DNA of 64,000 bases from Perognathus longimembris pacificus (GCF_023159225.1 NC_063188.1:32481979-32545978); one strand, 5' to 3'; counted from the stretch's first letter, positions 9,712-19,850 are shown. The notes: generated by a model from the sequence alone, not told the origin. A program made the numbers and translations.

Positions 9712-11914
9712 CTTCAAGTTATCCCTATTCGCAGACGACATGATCTTATATCTGAAGGACCCAAAAAACTCAGTCCCCAAACTCCTACACCTAATAAACC
9801 ATTTTGGTAAAGTAGCAGGATACAAAATCAATCCACAAAAGTCAGCAGCTTTTCTGTACACCAGCAATATACAAACATAAAAGGAAATTATGGAAACAAT
9901 TCCATTTACAGTAGCCAAAAAAAGAATAAAGTAACTAGGGATCAACTTAACCAAGGACGTGACGGACCTATTTAATGAAAACTATAAAAATCTAATAAGG
10001 GAAATCAAAGAAGACACAAGGCGATGGAAAGACCTCCCATGCTCATGGGTAGGCAGAATCAATATAGTGAAAATGGCCATATTGCCCAAATTGTTATACA
10101 AATTCAATGCAATCCCTATCAAAATCCCAGTCACATTCTTCACTGAAATAGAGAAAGCAATCCATAAATTCATATGGAACAGCAAAAGACCTAGAATAGC
10201 CAAAGCAATTCTAGGCAAAAAAAGCAGTGCAGGAGGTATCACAATACCAGACTTCAAGCTCTACTACAGGGCCATCATAACAAAAACAGCATGGTATTGG
10301 TATAAAAACAGATCGGAAGACCAATGGATTAGAATTGAAGATCCAGAAATAAAACCGCACTCTTACAGTCAGCTGATATTCGACAAAGGAGCTAAAGACA
10401 TACAATGGAATAAACAGAGCCTCTTCAACTACTGGTGCTGGGAGTACTGGGCAGCCATATGCAGAAAACTCAAATTAGACCCAAGCATATCACCATGCAC
10501 CAAGATCAACTCAAAATGGATCAAGGACCTCAATATCAGACCTGAATCCTTGAAACTACTGAAGGACAGAGTAGGAAAGACGCTAGATTATAAGCACAGG
10601 AAGGAACTTCCTAAATATAGTCCCAGGGGCACATCAAATAGGGGAGAGACTCGACAAATGGGACTACTACAAATTAAAAAGTTTCTGCCCAGCTAAGGAC
10701 ATAGCCACCAAAACAGAAAGACAGCCAACCATATGGGAAAGGATCTTTACCAGCACAGCAACAGACAAAGGCCTAATATGGGTCATCTACAGAGAACTCA
10801 AAAAACTAAGCCCCTCCAAGCCCAATAAACCAATTAGGAAATGGGCAAAGGAGCTAAAGAGAGACTTCACAAGAGAAGAAATAACAATGGCAAAGAAACA
10901 CATGAGGAAATGCTCAACATCGCTGGTAGTAAAGGAAATGCAAATAAAAACAACCCTGAGATACCACCTCACTCCAGTTAGAATGGCCTATACTCTGAAC
11001 TCAGGCAACAACAAATGCTGGAGGGGGTGCGGGGAAAGAGGAACCCTTCTCCATTGTTGGTGGGAGTACAAATTAGTACAACCACTTTGGAGAACAGTAT
11101 GGAGGTTTCTCAAAAAGCTCAATATAGACCTACCCTATGACCCAGCCATACCACTCCTAGGCATCTATCCTAAACAGCAAGTCCCAAGATATCAAAAAGA
11201 CATTTGTACTTCCATGTTTATCGTGGCACAATTAACAATAGCCAAAATATTGAAACAACCCAGATGTCCCTCCACAGACAAATGGATCCAAAAAATATGG
11301 TACCTATACACAATGGAATACTAAATAGCGATTAGGAATGGTGAAATATTGTTATTCGCAGCGAAATGTTCAGAACTCGAACAAATAATGTTGAGCGAGA
11401 CAAGCCTAGAACACAGAAAACAAAGGGGCATGATCTCCCTGACATATGACTGTTAAGAAAGGGAGACGGAGAGACAGTAGAGACCAGGTCTGTGAAACCA
11501 AAAACTGCTTGTCAAATGGTATTTCCCACAGGATTGGGGCAGTGACCCAACAGTATATAACTAAAACCAAACAACTACTCAACATATAAAGGTCAAAAAT
11601 TGACCTCTCAGTGGAATACAGTAGCTCAAAAGCTATGTATGTACGTTCATATAAGACTGCTGTCGACATATTGTCTAATATCGACATTACATTTAAAGCC
11701 CTGAGAAAATTTTCTTGGGCTTGGCCACGTGGCTACTGTATATGTTCTTGATACATTGTATATTGTGTATATGTCTACCTGACCTAGAGAAGGGAAAGAA
11801 AAACAGGGCGTAAAATATCACAAGAAATGTACACACTGCCCTACTATGTAACTGTACCCTTTTTGCACACCTTGTCAAAAATTTGTGTTCAATTAATAAA
11901 TAAATTAAATAAAA
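9712..11914 (+). mobile_element. 5'-truncated L1, 2.2 kb, distinct 3' UTR lineage
   Basis: Forward L1 holding the second half of ORF2 and a 3' UTR ending 'tgcacaccttgtcaaaaat' plus an A/T-rich tail. This 3' UTR differs from the polypurine type elsewhere in the window; only 35822-36285 shares it. Short flanking repeats 'aagatta' at 9705-9711 and 11915-11921 may be the target duplication. Confidence 0.9.
9715..11324 (+). pseudogene. L1 ORF2 fragment from the RT catalytic motif to the C-terminus
   Basis: Begins just before the FADD (catalytic Asp pair) motif of the LINE reverse transcriptase at about 9728-9742. It continues through '[19 protein letters not shown]', '[16 protein letters not shown]', '[14 protein letters not shown]' and the C-terminal '[15 protein letters not shown]' and '[13 protein letters not shown]' blocks. 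A stop lies near 9876 and frame changes occur near 9940 and 10600-10890. The stretch 9959-10696 stays open for 245 codons, so the copy is only moderately old. The endonuclease and N-terminal RT are missing, so it is dead. Confidence 0.92.
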
Positions 11915-11943
11915 AAGATTATTTTACAGCATAAAATGCTATA

Positions 11944-12080
11944 TATGGGGGCAAGGTGGGAGAAAAATGAGGGAGCAGGTAACAAGTATAACAAGAAATG
12001 TACTCCCTACTTTACGTATGTTACTGTAACCCTTCTGTAAATCACCTTGACAATAAAATTAAATTAAAAATTGCTATAGA
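11944..12080 (+). mobile_element. L1 3' UTR fragment
   Basis: A second, separate L1 tail of the polypurine lineage ('gtgggagaaaaatgaggga', 'caccttgacaataaaatt') directly after the larger L1. Confidence 0.8.
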
Positions 12081-12360
12081 AACTACTTGATTTATTGGTT
12101 TTTACAGCATCCTTTGCCTTAATTCTCTTTTCTGCCTTTTGTTCCATAAATCAGTGGAACATCTTTCTAGAAAAAAAGTAGTATTACTTCAAAGACAGTA
12201 CCATCCTTTTAAAAAAATTTTTTGTGCCAGTAATGAGGCTTGAACTTCAGTCCTTGCACTCTTGCTTAGCTTTTTTTGCTCAAGGCTGGTGCTCTGCCAC
12301 TTGAGCCATGTTTCCAGTTCCAGTTTTTTGCTGGATAACTGGAGATAAGAATCTTTCAGA

Positions 12361-12557
12361 TCTAGGAATGTGACTTAGTGGTAGAGTGCTTGCCTAGCAT
12401 GCATGAAGCCCTGGGTTGGATTTCTCAGTATCACATACACAGAAAAAGGCAGAAGAGACACTGTGGCTCAAGTGGTACAGTGCTAGCCTTGAGCAAAAAA
12501 AAAGCTCAGGACAATGCCCAGGCCCTGAGTTCAAGCCCCAAAACTGGAAAAAAAAAA
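12361..12557 (+). mobile_element. IDL-Geo SINE
   Basis: Forward dimeric copy in the B1-Geo, flanked by 'aatctttcagat' and its near copy 'aatctctcagat'. Confidence 0.88.
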
Positions 12558-12579
12558 TCTCTCAGATTTGTCTGTCCAG

Positions 12580-12936
12580 TGTTAGGACAATGGAGAAGAA
12601 AGAAAGGAAACAGGCCGGAGTCCATCTTCCACAGGCAAGGACTGTTTATTGAGATAGAGCAGCAAGGATCACATCCTTCCCTCCAGCTTGGAGACTGTGA
12701 GAGAGGATGAATTTGGGATCAAGCTTCTATGGTGTCTGACTAAGGAGGCAGAGGTTAATGAAAAAGCCCTTAGATCTAGGAAGATTGGGGCTTTTCAGTT
12801 GGGGCCACAATGGATTGTTTACAGTTGGGCTTAGGTGAATTACCCTGCCTGTACATCAAAGCAGGTCTCCCCATACCTGCGGTTTTGCCTGGTGCTGTAT
12901 GGGCCTGGGATGATAGGGTCGGGATCGATCCTTTAC
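12580..12936 (-). mobile_element. Solo ERV LTR inside a SINE
   Basis: Begins TG ('tgttaggacaatggagaa'). The reverse complement holds an AATAAA signal ('ctgtttattga' on +). It is bracketed by 'tccag' and 'cccag' of the host SINE. It is similar along much of its length to 55259-55640. No retroviral coding sequence accompanies it. Confidence 0.65.
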
Positions 12937-13018
12937 CCAGGCTGGCTTCAAATCTCAATCTTGAAGTCTCATCCTCCTGAGTAGCTAGGATTATAGGCAT
13001 GAACTATTAGTGTCCAGC

Positions 13019-13477
13019 TAAGACAATATCATTCTTGAGCTAATTACTGGGGCAGTTATGAAATAACAAGTACCCCACTATAATCTGTCATCTCAGTATG
13101 CAGATTTCCAAATCAAGGGAAAAATTGAGCTATTACCTCATGTCTTGAAGTAGAAAAATGTATAAACTTGATTTGTTAGATAATGTTAGCCATGAAGGAA
13201 ATGACTTTGAACTCTACTTCAATCAGTTTATTGTGAATAGCCAGATAAAAATGGAGAAGAGAAAGTTCTAGAAGTTGTGCATAAAGACACAGGATATTTT
13301 AAAGTTGTAAAAATAATTCTTGAACATCAAGAATTTCTGGCAAGATGGAGAATCTAGACCTAAAATATTGTCAAGGATAAAGCATGGTATAATTTTAAAA
13401 AACAAATGGCTATAATGACTTCAAATAAAATTTTTCCCTCGAGGTGATATATGGAAATATCTGAACACATTTTTTGT
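13019..13477. other. Single-copy DNA, nothing recognised
   Basis: About 460 bases without a recognisable repeat or coding signal. Confidence 0.4.
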
Positions 13478-13592
13478 TTTGTTTTGAGAAGAGACCTTGC
13501 TACGTAGCCTAGGCTGGTCTCAAACTCATGAACTTCTTACCTCAGCCCATGCAGTGCCTAGATATCAGGCATGTACCACCACAGATGTCTTT
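13478..13592 (-). mobile_element. B1 monomer SINE
   Basis: Reverse B1: 'gtagcctaggctggtctcaa' through 'caggcatgtaccacc'. Confidence 0.8.
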
Positions 13593-13604
13593 GAAAACAT
13601 TAAC

Positions 13605-14145
13605 AAAAATAAAGTTAATTTTTAGATAGTTTTAGAGTTACAAAAATGTTATACACATAATAAAAATGAATATTGACAGGGTATTATTAAATGAAGTTTA
13701 CACTGGATTCAGATTTCTTAGTATCAAATGTTCATCTTCTGTTCTATGATTTATCAAGGAAACCACAGTGCTTGTAGCTCTTGTGTCACTTCCTTTGGTT
13801 ATTACAGCTTCTCATACTTTTCTGACTTTTCTGACATCAACAGTTTTGAGGAATACTGGTCAGCTATTTTGCAAAATGTCCCTGAAATGGTATTTGTCTA
13901 GCATCATTAGATTACACTGGGATTATGAGGCTTGAGTGAAAAGGCCATGGTGGTAAAGTGCCATTCTTATCACATCATATCTAGCGTTATCAGCATGATA
14001 ACTTTGATGACTGTAACCTTGATTACCTATGATGGTGAGATTTCTCCATTACAGTCTCCTCCCTTTTCATACTCTATTATTTGGAAGCAAGTCCTTGTGA
14101 GGCATTCACCTAAAGGGTAAGGAGTTATTCTCTAATTGATTGAAA
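13605..14145 (-). mobile_element. L1ME-type 3' UTR relic
   Basis: Reverse-strand ancient L1 3' UTR: 'gtaaagtgccattcttatca', 'agatttctccattacag' and 'tattatttggaagcaagtcc' occur in order, as in 62555-63217. Short open frames here are not genes. Confidence 0.65.
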
Positions 14146-14244
14146 AAAGGGTTTCTTAAATAAAGGATTTAGAGTTTTCAGTGTGGGAGGTTTACCTTTT
14201 ATTTATTTATCCATTGTTTATATCCATGTGGACATTTATCACAT

Positions 14245-14395
14245 GTGGGCTGGGAAAGGCACGTTTGGCATCTACTGGGGACAAACAAGGAATATTGCTC
14301 AATATTTTACAGTGTACAAAACAGATCCTCCTCAAAAGATTGTTTGCTGGCCCCAAATGTCAATGGCCCCAAGTTTGAGAAGTTTTGATCTAGAA
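14245..14395 (+). mobile_element. MER20 (hAT-Charlie) relic
   Basis: Matches the 3' half of MER20 by eye: 'ggcatctactggggacaaac', 'ttttacagtgtac', 'ggccccaaatgtcaatgg', 'gtttgagaagttttgatct'. Confidence 0.75.
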
Positions 14396-14924
14396 CTCCT
14401 GATGCTTTACTCTGCTAAGAAGATACTGCATATGGAAGTACAATTCTAATGTTATCACTGAAACCAATGAATGAGAGTTATAATTTCAGAAAACTTTGTT
14501 GGAATATCTAAAATGAACAATTTTTTGTGTTCTGAATATACACATAGAGTTTGGTCTCTTGAACAGTCAGTATAAACAAAATGGGTAGGAAGTTGAGGCA
14601 TCTATCCAAACTATTCTAACCCAGCAGCATCCTCTGCCACCCCACTGCTACTGAGAAAAACTGACTGTGTCTACAGATTGCCAGTCTGTATCGGATGAAT
14701 TTACTGAATGTTCACTTACAACCAATATGTTCTTCCAGAGGCACAAGAGATGTTTTGCAATGAATCACGAGGTGGGCAAGATGAAATGAAAAGGAAATGA
14801 TGGATTCTTTTTCAAAGTCCACATTCTCTAGCTGGCACCTTTTTACTTCCTTGCCTTGTACAAGAATAGTAGTATTCAGTCAAGGTCATTTTTTTCCTCT
14901 TACAGAATACAGCTCCCCACCCCA
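14396..14924. other. Single-copy DNA, nothing recognised
   Basis: No repeat or coding signal seen in about 530 bases. Confidence 0.4.
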
Positions 14925-14999
14925 ATATATCTGGATATGATTTTGGTAGTCATAACCTGAATGTGGTGAACAATGTTATAAATATCTTGCAGACAGGGT

Positions 15000-15091
15000 T
15001 TCTTCTTCTTCTTCTTCTTCTTCTTCTTCTTCTTCTTCTTCTTCTTCTTCTTCTTCTTCTTCTTCTTCTTCTTCTTCTTCTTCTTCTTCTT
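15000..15091. repeat. (TTC)n microsatellite, about 30 units
   Basis: A 92-base near-perfect TTC run next to the poly-T head of a reverse IDL-Geo SINE; a GAA-type triplet tract on the reverse strand. Confidence 0.98.
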
Positions 15092-15286
15092 TCTTTGCCA
15101 GTCCTGGCACTTGGACTCAGGGCCTGAGCACTGTCCCTGGCTTCTTTTTGCTCAAGGCTAGCACTCTGCCACTTGAGCCACAGCGCCTCTACAGGCTTTT
15201 TGTATATATGTGGTGCTTGGGAATCGAACCCAGGGCTTCATGTATATGAGGGAAGCACTCTACCACTAGGCCATATTCCCAGCCCC
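15092..15286 (-). mobile_element. IDL-Geo SINE
   Basis: Reverse copy ending 'ccatattcccagcccc'. Flanks 'atatcttgcag' and 'acttcttgtag' look like the diverged target duplication. Confidence 0.9.
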
Positions 15287-15444
15287 TAAACTTCTTGTAG
15301 ATAAAGACCAGGGATACTATTCAGTGTTCTACAATGCACAGGTCTGCTCCCTGAATACTTATCGAGCCCAAATGTCAATATGCCAACATTGAAAAAAAAT
15401 TGACTAAAGAAACAGGGAACAGTTTTCAAGTACATCAAATAAAA

Positions 15445-15560
15445 AAATTTTAGCCTCATCTGGTGACTCAAGCTTGTAACCCATTCTACTTGGAAAACAG
15501 AGATAGAAAAAAAAATCACAGTTCAGTGACAGAACTGCCAAAAAGTTAGCAAGACAAGAA
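15445..15560 (+). mobile_element. B1-like SINE monomer
   Basis: Diverged forward B1: 'ctggtgactcaagcttgtaa' onwards. Confidence 0.6.
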
Positions 15561-15565
15561 GGTGA

Positions 15566-15705
15566 AGACAAAGGAGGAGGAGGAGGAGAAGAGAAAGGAG
15601 GAGGAAGAAAAAGGAGGAGGAGGAGGAAAGGAAGGAAGGAAGGGAAGGAGGGAGGAAGGGAGGGAGGGAGGGAGGGAAAGGAGGAAGGAGAAGGAGGAAG
15701 AAGAA
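15566..15705. repeat. GA-rich purine tract (GAG/GGAA/GGGA)
   Basis: About 140 bases almost purely purine on the + strand, with mixed GAG, GGAA and GGGA units. It is opposite in polarity to the (TTC)n tract 480 bp upstream. Confidence 0.95.
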
Positions 15706-15710
15706 AGCTT

Positions 15711-15929
15711 GATATGGGAATTGGTGGTTATTCCTATAATGCTAGCTACTATAGAGGCTGAAGGCTGAGATCTGAGGATTATAGTTCAAATCCAGCCCAG
15801 ATAGGAAAATCCATTAGCTTCTTATCTCCAATTAACTACCCTAAACAGCTGTAGGTTTAGCTGTGGCTCAAGTGATGGAGAGCTAGCCTTGAGCAAAAAT
15901 CCTATGCCGAGTTGAAGCCCCAGGACTGG

Positions 15930-15991
<62 letters not shown>
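15711..15991 (+). mobile_element. B1-Geo SINE with (AC)n tail
   Basis: Forward B1 module, linker 'cttatctccaattaac', Geo module, then a (AC)29 run at 15933-15991 in place of poly(A). Confidence 0.85.
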
Positions 15992-15993
<2 letters not shown>

Positions 15994-16045
15994 GCTGGGT
16001 GTGATAGCATAAGTACAAAACCCTATTCAAAATTTACATAAAGCA

Positions 16046-16246
16046 GGGCTGGGAATGTGGCTTAGTGGTAGAGTGCTTGCCTAGCATGCATGAAGTCCTG
16101 GGTTTGATTCCTCTGTACCACATAAACAGAAAAAGTCAGAAGTGGCACTGTGGCTCAGGTGGTAGAGTGCTAGCCTTGAACAAAAAGAAACCAGGGACAG
16201 TGCTTAGGCCCTGACTTCAAACCCCAGTACTGTTAAAAAAAATTTA
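16046..16246 (+). mobile_element. IDL-Geo SINE
   Basis: Forward copy with duplications 'aaatttacataaagca' at 16030-16045 and 16247-16262. Confidence 0.92.
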
Positions 16247-16262
16247 AAAATTTACATAAAGC

Positions 16263-16347
16263 AAACAAGGATTAGGAGGTAGCTTAAGCCATAGAGTACA
16301 TTCCCAACAAGTGTAAGAGCCTGAGTTCAAACTCTACAACCACAAGA
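16263..16347 (+). mobile_element. ID-like SINE fragment
   Basis: 'ggtagcttaagccatagagt' and 'gagttcaaactctac' are decayed A and B boxes. Confidence 0.55.
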
Positions 16348-16406
16348 ATATATATCTATATCTACATAGATATAGATCTCTATCTATCTATCTCTCTATC
16401 TATCTT
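16348..16406. repeat. (TATC/TAGA)n-type tract
   Basis: Imperfect tetranucleotide stretch of TATC and ATCT units. Confidence 0.85.
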
Positions 16407-16424
16407 GATGCATTCCTCATTTTG

Positions 16425-16545
16425 TTTTTACTGTTTTTCTTTTGAGACAAGGGCTTGGTATATAGCCCAGGCTGGTATCAAACTTGACTTCTTCCTTAGT
16501 TTAGCAGTGTAGGGATTACAGGCTTGTACTACCATGCTAAGTTTG
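16425..16545 (-). mobile_element. B1 monomer SINE
   Basis: Reverse B1: 'atatagcccaggctggtatc' to 'gtactaccatgc'. Confidence 0.75.
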
Positions 16546-16599
16546 CATATCGGGAGTGAGAGTGGAGAGAGGGAGAAAGAAGAGAGAGAGAGCACGCAC

Positions 16600-17098
16600 A
16601 CGTGATGGTACTTCAGACTGGGCCACTTGAACTCAGGGTCTGGATGCTGTTCCTGAGGTTTTTGTTTCTTTTTGTTTTACATTTTAAAAATTTGTTTTCT
16701 TTATTGTCAAAGTGAAGTACAGAGGGGTTACAGTTTCATATGTAAGGCAGTGAGTACATTTCTTGTTCAACTTGTTACTTCCTCCCTCATTTCCTCCCTC
16801 CCCCTCTTTCTTTCCCTCTCCCCCCATGAGTTGTTCAGTTGGTTTATACCAAATGGTTTTGTAAGTATTGCTTTTGGAATGGTTTGTCTTTTTATCCTTT
16901 GTCTCTCAATTTTAATATTCCCTTTCCCTTCCCTACTTCTAATACCCATATATACAGTATCCAATGTACTCAGATGAGATACAGTGATAGCGGGGGTACA
17001 ACCACAGGAAGGGAATACAAAAACAACAAAACAGACAAAAACACCCAAAAGGTGTTCCTGAGTTTTTTGATGCTCTGCCACTTGAGCCACAGCTCCAC
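16600..17098 (-). mobile_element. B1-Geo fragment split by an L1
   Basis: The Geo part at about 16600-16660 stops at 'gttcctgaggtttttg' and resumes at about 17054 with 'gttcctgagttttttgatgc', which is the L1 target duplication. The B1 half is absent: the SINE stops at the left edge of the LTR at 17099. Confidence 0.75.
16668..17052 (-). mobile_element. L1 3' end fragment
   Basis: Reverse L1 tail and 3' UTR: 'ttattgtcaaagtgaagtac', polypyrimidine tract, 'gagttgttcagttggttta'. It is inserted into a B1-Geo. Confidence 0.88.
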
Positions 17099-17540
17099 TG
17101 TTGAAAACCAAGTCAGGAGATCTGTGCTCCTTCCTGCTTCCATGCTGAATCAACTAGGTTTATAGTTATGCAACCCTAGTTTGCTCATTGTAAGGTGCAC
17201 CCCCAGGAGGGCTCCATGCAGATGCCCTGCACCTGTTTAAGTCTGTGCCCAGTACCTGAGTTACCTAGGTAACTGGCACACCTGGAGGCCTTCTCTGAGG
17301 TCACATTCAATCCACCTGGCCATAACTCCCACCATTTCCTATATAATCCGGTTCAATACTGTTCTCGCTCTCTTTCCTTTTCTGTCTTACTCTCTCTTGC
17401 TCTTTTTTCTCTTTTTCCTTTCCTCCTTCCCCTGTGTCTCCCCATTCCTCCATCTTGTGTTGGCTGAAGTTTGTTTTCCCCCCAATAAACTCCTTTCTGC
17501 CTGAACCAGGTGGCAGGTTTCCTTTCTGGTGAACCTTACA
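17099..17540 (+). mobile_element. Solo ERV LTR, 442 bp, without matching target duplication
   Basis: TG at 17099 and CA at 17540, a TATA-like 'ctatataatcc' at about 17339-17349, a pyrimidine-rich stretch, and 'ccccaataaactcc' as polyadenylation signal. Flanks 'ccac' and 'ctca' do not match. The host SINE is cut at the left edge and does not resume on the right. Confidence 0.72.
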
Positions 17541-17544
17541 CTCA

Positions 17545-18680
17545 TTTACAAATTAATGACTGGATTCCAGATGATTTTGAAATCTTTTCCAGACCTAAAA
17601 TATCATTTGAGAAGTTTATGTGCTAGATACTTTAAAGCTCAAAGGAAATTATTGCTTTTCACTTATACATGTAGATGGTAAAAGTGTGGCCTCAGTCAAA
17701 CTATGAATGAAAGAAGGGCCCAGGGCCACAGACTTCACAGTGTTAAAACCATGGTGTGCTTTGTGTACTAGCCAATAGCCTTGTCACTATAAATAAGATT
17801 ATCTACCCTGTGCCACAAGGTTTCTTAATCTACATTTTGCAATGTGTGTCATAGATGTGTGTTTATCAAAAAAAGTGCAACTGTCTGAGAGAGGCTATAG
17901 CTCTATTTAATAGTTGAAATTTTCCAGTCTCTCATTCTATAACTTCTGTGACCTCAAGTGAGAACACCATGACTTTCACTTAATCTAATGGCTTGTTTTT
18001 GTTTTCTACAGCAAAGTACTAGGTTTTGAAATGCCACCTCCTCATGCTCCTCTACCTCACTTTCACCCTTTTTCTCCTCCCGTCTCACCTCCACTAAAGT
18101 CATAATAAATGCTGAAGTGATTTTTCCCAGCCACCACTAGGGAATTTCTCGCATAGGTGCTGGTGAGTTGAGGTCAACTCATTGCCTTTGGTATTTTGAT
18201 AACAAGAGTATAAAAAAGCTCATTCTGTGCTGTGCCTAAATGCAATATAATCCTTCTGGACTCCACATCAGATACTTCAGTTGCCAGTGGAAAGAGTAAT
18301 TCTGATCATCTTGGGTGAGTACAGCTGGCATGCTTATCTCATTATTACTCGTAACTCCCAATGTTAGAGGTCTTTTTACTATGAACATTGAAGTAGACAA
18401 AAATTCTATCATAATTCACTGTAAGATACCTTTATCATATGTGAATTATCTGGCAACCTATTCCTTTTATTACTTCTTGGCTATTTCTCTTTTATTTTTA
18501 ATCTACAGGTATACTTTCCATCCGTTCTTTTCTTGGGTTTCTGTGTTTAGTGTTTCTTTCATCACTTGGACAAGCTTGTTTATTTCAAAAGAAAGCAGCA
18601 GCTACTACAAAACAACGGAACAGAGTGTGGGGAGGAAGGTAGAATTGTAGGTGAATGGTCTTTTTTAGATTAGCACTTTC
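17545..18680. other. Low-copy DNA with a weak TATA/donor candidate
   Basis: No repeat recognised. 'gagtataaaaaagctc' (18207-18222) could be a TATA box, with a splice-donor-like 'ggtgagta' at about 18313. The 111-codon frame at 18315-18650 is hydrophobic and AT-driven and matches nothing I know. Confidence 0.3.
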
Positions 18681-19142
18681 GAGCTGAGAATATGGCCTAG
18701 TGGTAGAATGCTAGAATGCTTGCCTTGCATACATGAAGCCCTGGATTCAATTCTCCGGCACCATATATATAGAAAAAGCCAGAAGTGGTGCTATGGCTTA
18801 AGACCTACAGTGCTCTAATCATCCCCTCCCCACCCAGTCTTTCAGGGAGATTAAATTAATCCATCATGCTGACATGATGAATCCATATAAAACTTAAATT
18901 ATGGAATTTGGAGAGCGTACTGGTCAACAAGTACATTGACGTGCTAGGAGGGTGTTTTTCCCCAACTATGAAGACAGAAGCTGAAAAGAAGTTTCTGGAC
19001 CTTCCCTTTCTTCATGTCACCTGTACTATTGCAATAGCCTTTATAATAAAGTAGTAAACCAAAAAAAAAAAAAAAAAAAAAAAAAGAAGAGCTAGAGCTA
19101 GAGTGCTAGCCTTGAGCAAAAAGAAGCCAGGGCAAAAAAAAA
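18681..19142 (+). mobile_element. IDL-Geo SINE interrupted by a retrocopy
   Basis: The forward SINE starts at about 18681 and its Geo part resumes at 19108 ('agccttgagcaaaaagaagc'). Duplications 'agattagcactttc' (18667-18680) and 'agattagtactttc' (19143-19156) frame the whole. Confidence 0.85.
18815..19085 (+). pseudogene. Retroposed transcript fragment with poly(A), source unknown
   Basis: About 245 bp of non-SINE sequence ends in 'ttataataaagtagtaaacc' (AATAAA signal ~15 bases before the tail) and an A26 run. It is bracketed by 'ctacagtgct' (18805-18814) and 'ctagagtgct' (19098-19107). These are marks of L1-mediated retroposition of a polyadenylated RNA. The parent could be a gene 3' UTR or a non-autonomous repeat; I could not identify it. 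Confidence 0.65.
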
Positions 19143-19156
19143 AGATTAGTACTTTC

Positions 19157-19474
19157 TATTCAATTATACTTTTTCTCTTTTCACTTTCATTTTCCATGAG
19201 AATATTAAAATATTGTACTCTGCATAATTTCTCCAAACCCAGTTCCAAAAGAAATTACCTTTCTTGACCCTGAACTAAACATTATTAATTTTAAGTTGGT
19301 AGTCTTTTCTCTTTATATTTGATTTAATTGAAAACCCCCTTTGTGGTTTTACAGTATTAAATTTTATTGGTTTACTTATTAGAGGTTTGCTTATCACTGG
19401 GACTTTTATTACAAAGTCTTCTCCATTTCTTTTGAAAATCAGAGAAAGTGGGTGAGAGGAGACAATTATCTTTC
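19157..19474. other. AT-rich DNA, nothing recognised
   Basis: No feature seen. Confidence 0.4.
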
Positions 19475-19850
19475 AATTTATCATTTGATTCAGCAAGTCT
19501 ACATCTAGATGTACTAATGTACCAGAATGAAACACAAATCTATGTTCATAGCAATCATTTATACTACTGAAAAATTTGAGGGGCCACTCCAAATGTCTCA
19601 CAAACGGTGAGGGATTAAACAAATTACAGATAGGTACTGTTACAGTGTTACACAGTCAATTGTGTATGTTATACCATCAACTGATTTTTAATGTTTAGGG
19701 GGATTATGATTGATAAAATTGAAAGAAAGCATAGGATACTTACAGAATGGTTTGACTCAGAAAAAATAAGCACATGAAGAAAATAGTAAATGGTATATCA
19801 AAATGTTAATGGAGTGGTATATTTTTTAATTAACAATGTATTCATTGTAC
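19475..19850 (+). mobile_element. L1M ORF2 3' relic
   Basis: Forward ancient L1 wording: 'tttgattcagcaagtctac', 'atgttcatagcaatcattta', 'aatgtctcacaaacgg', 'gagggattaaacaaatta'. Confidence 0.6.

Larger units (their letters stand above)
12215..13018 (-). mobile_element. B1-Geo SINE split twice (SINE and LTR insertions)
   Basis: The reverse B1-Geo begins at 12215, is cut by an IDL-Geo (12361-12557), resumes for ~20 bases ('tctctcagatttgtctgtcc') and is cut again by an LTR (12580-12936). It ends with the B1 part 'gagtagctaggattatagg'. Order of events: B1-Geo first, then the other two. Confidence 0.82.
14925..15405 (+). mobile_element. Second MER20 relic, split by a SINE
   Basis: The left part 'tgattttggtagtcataacc' (14939-14958) and the right part 'ctacaatgcacagg' and 'cccaaatgtcaat' (15329-15382) are MER20-like and flank an IDL-Geo. 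Same orientation as the copy 550 bp upstream. Confidence 0.6.

Noticed and set aside
9715..11324. Functional reverse transcriptase gene
   Set aside because: Only the part from FADD onward is present, with stops and frame changes; it is a dead 5'-truncated L1.
18315..18650. 111-codon forward frame with hydrophobic residues
   Set aside because: Starts after a donor-like site, is AT-driven in composition, and has no recognisable family.
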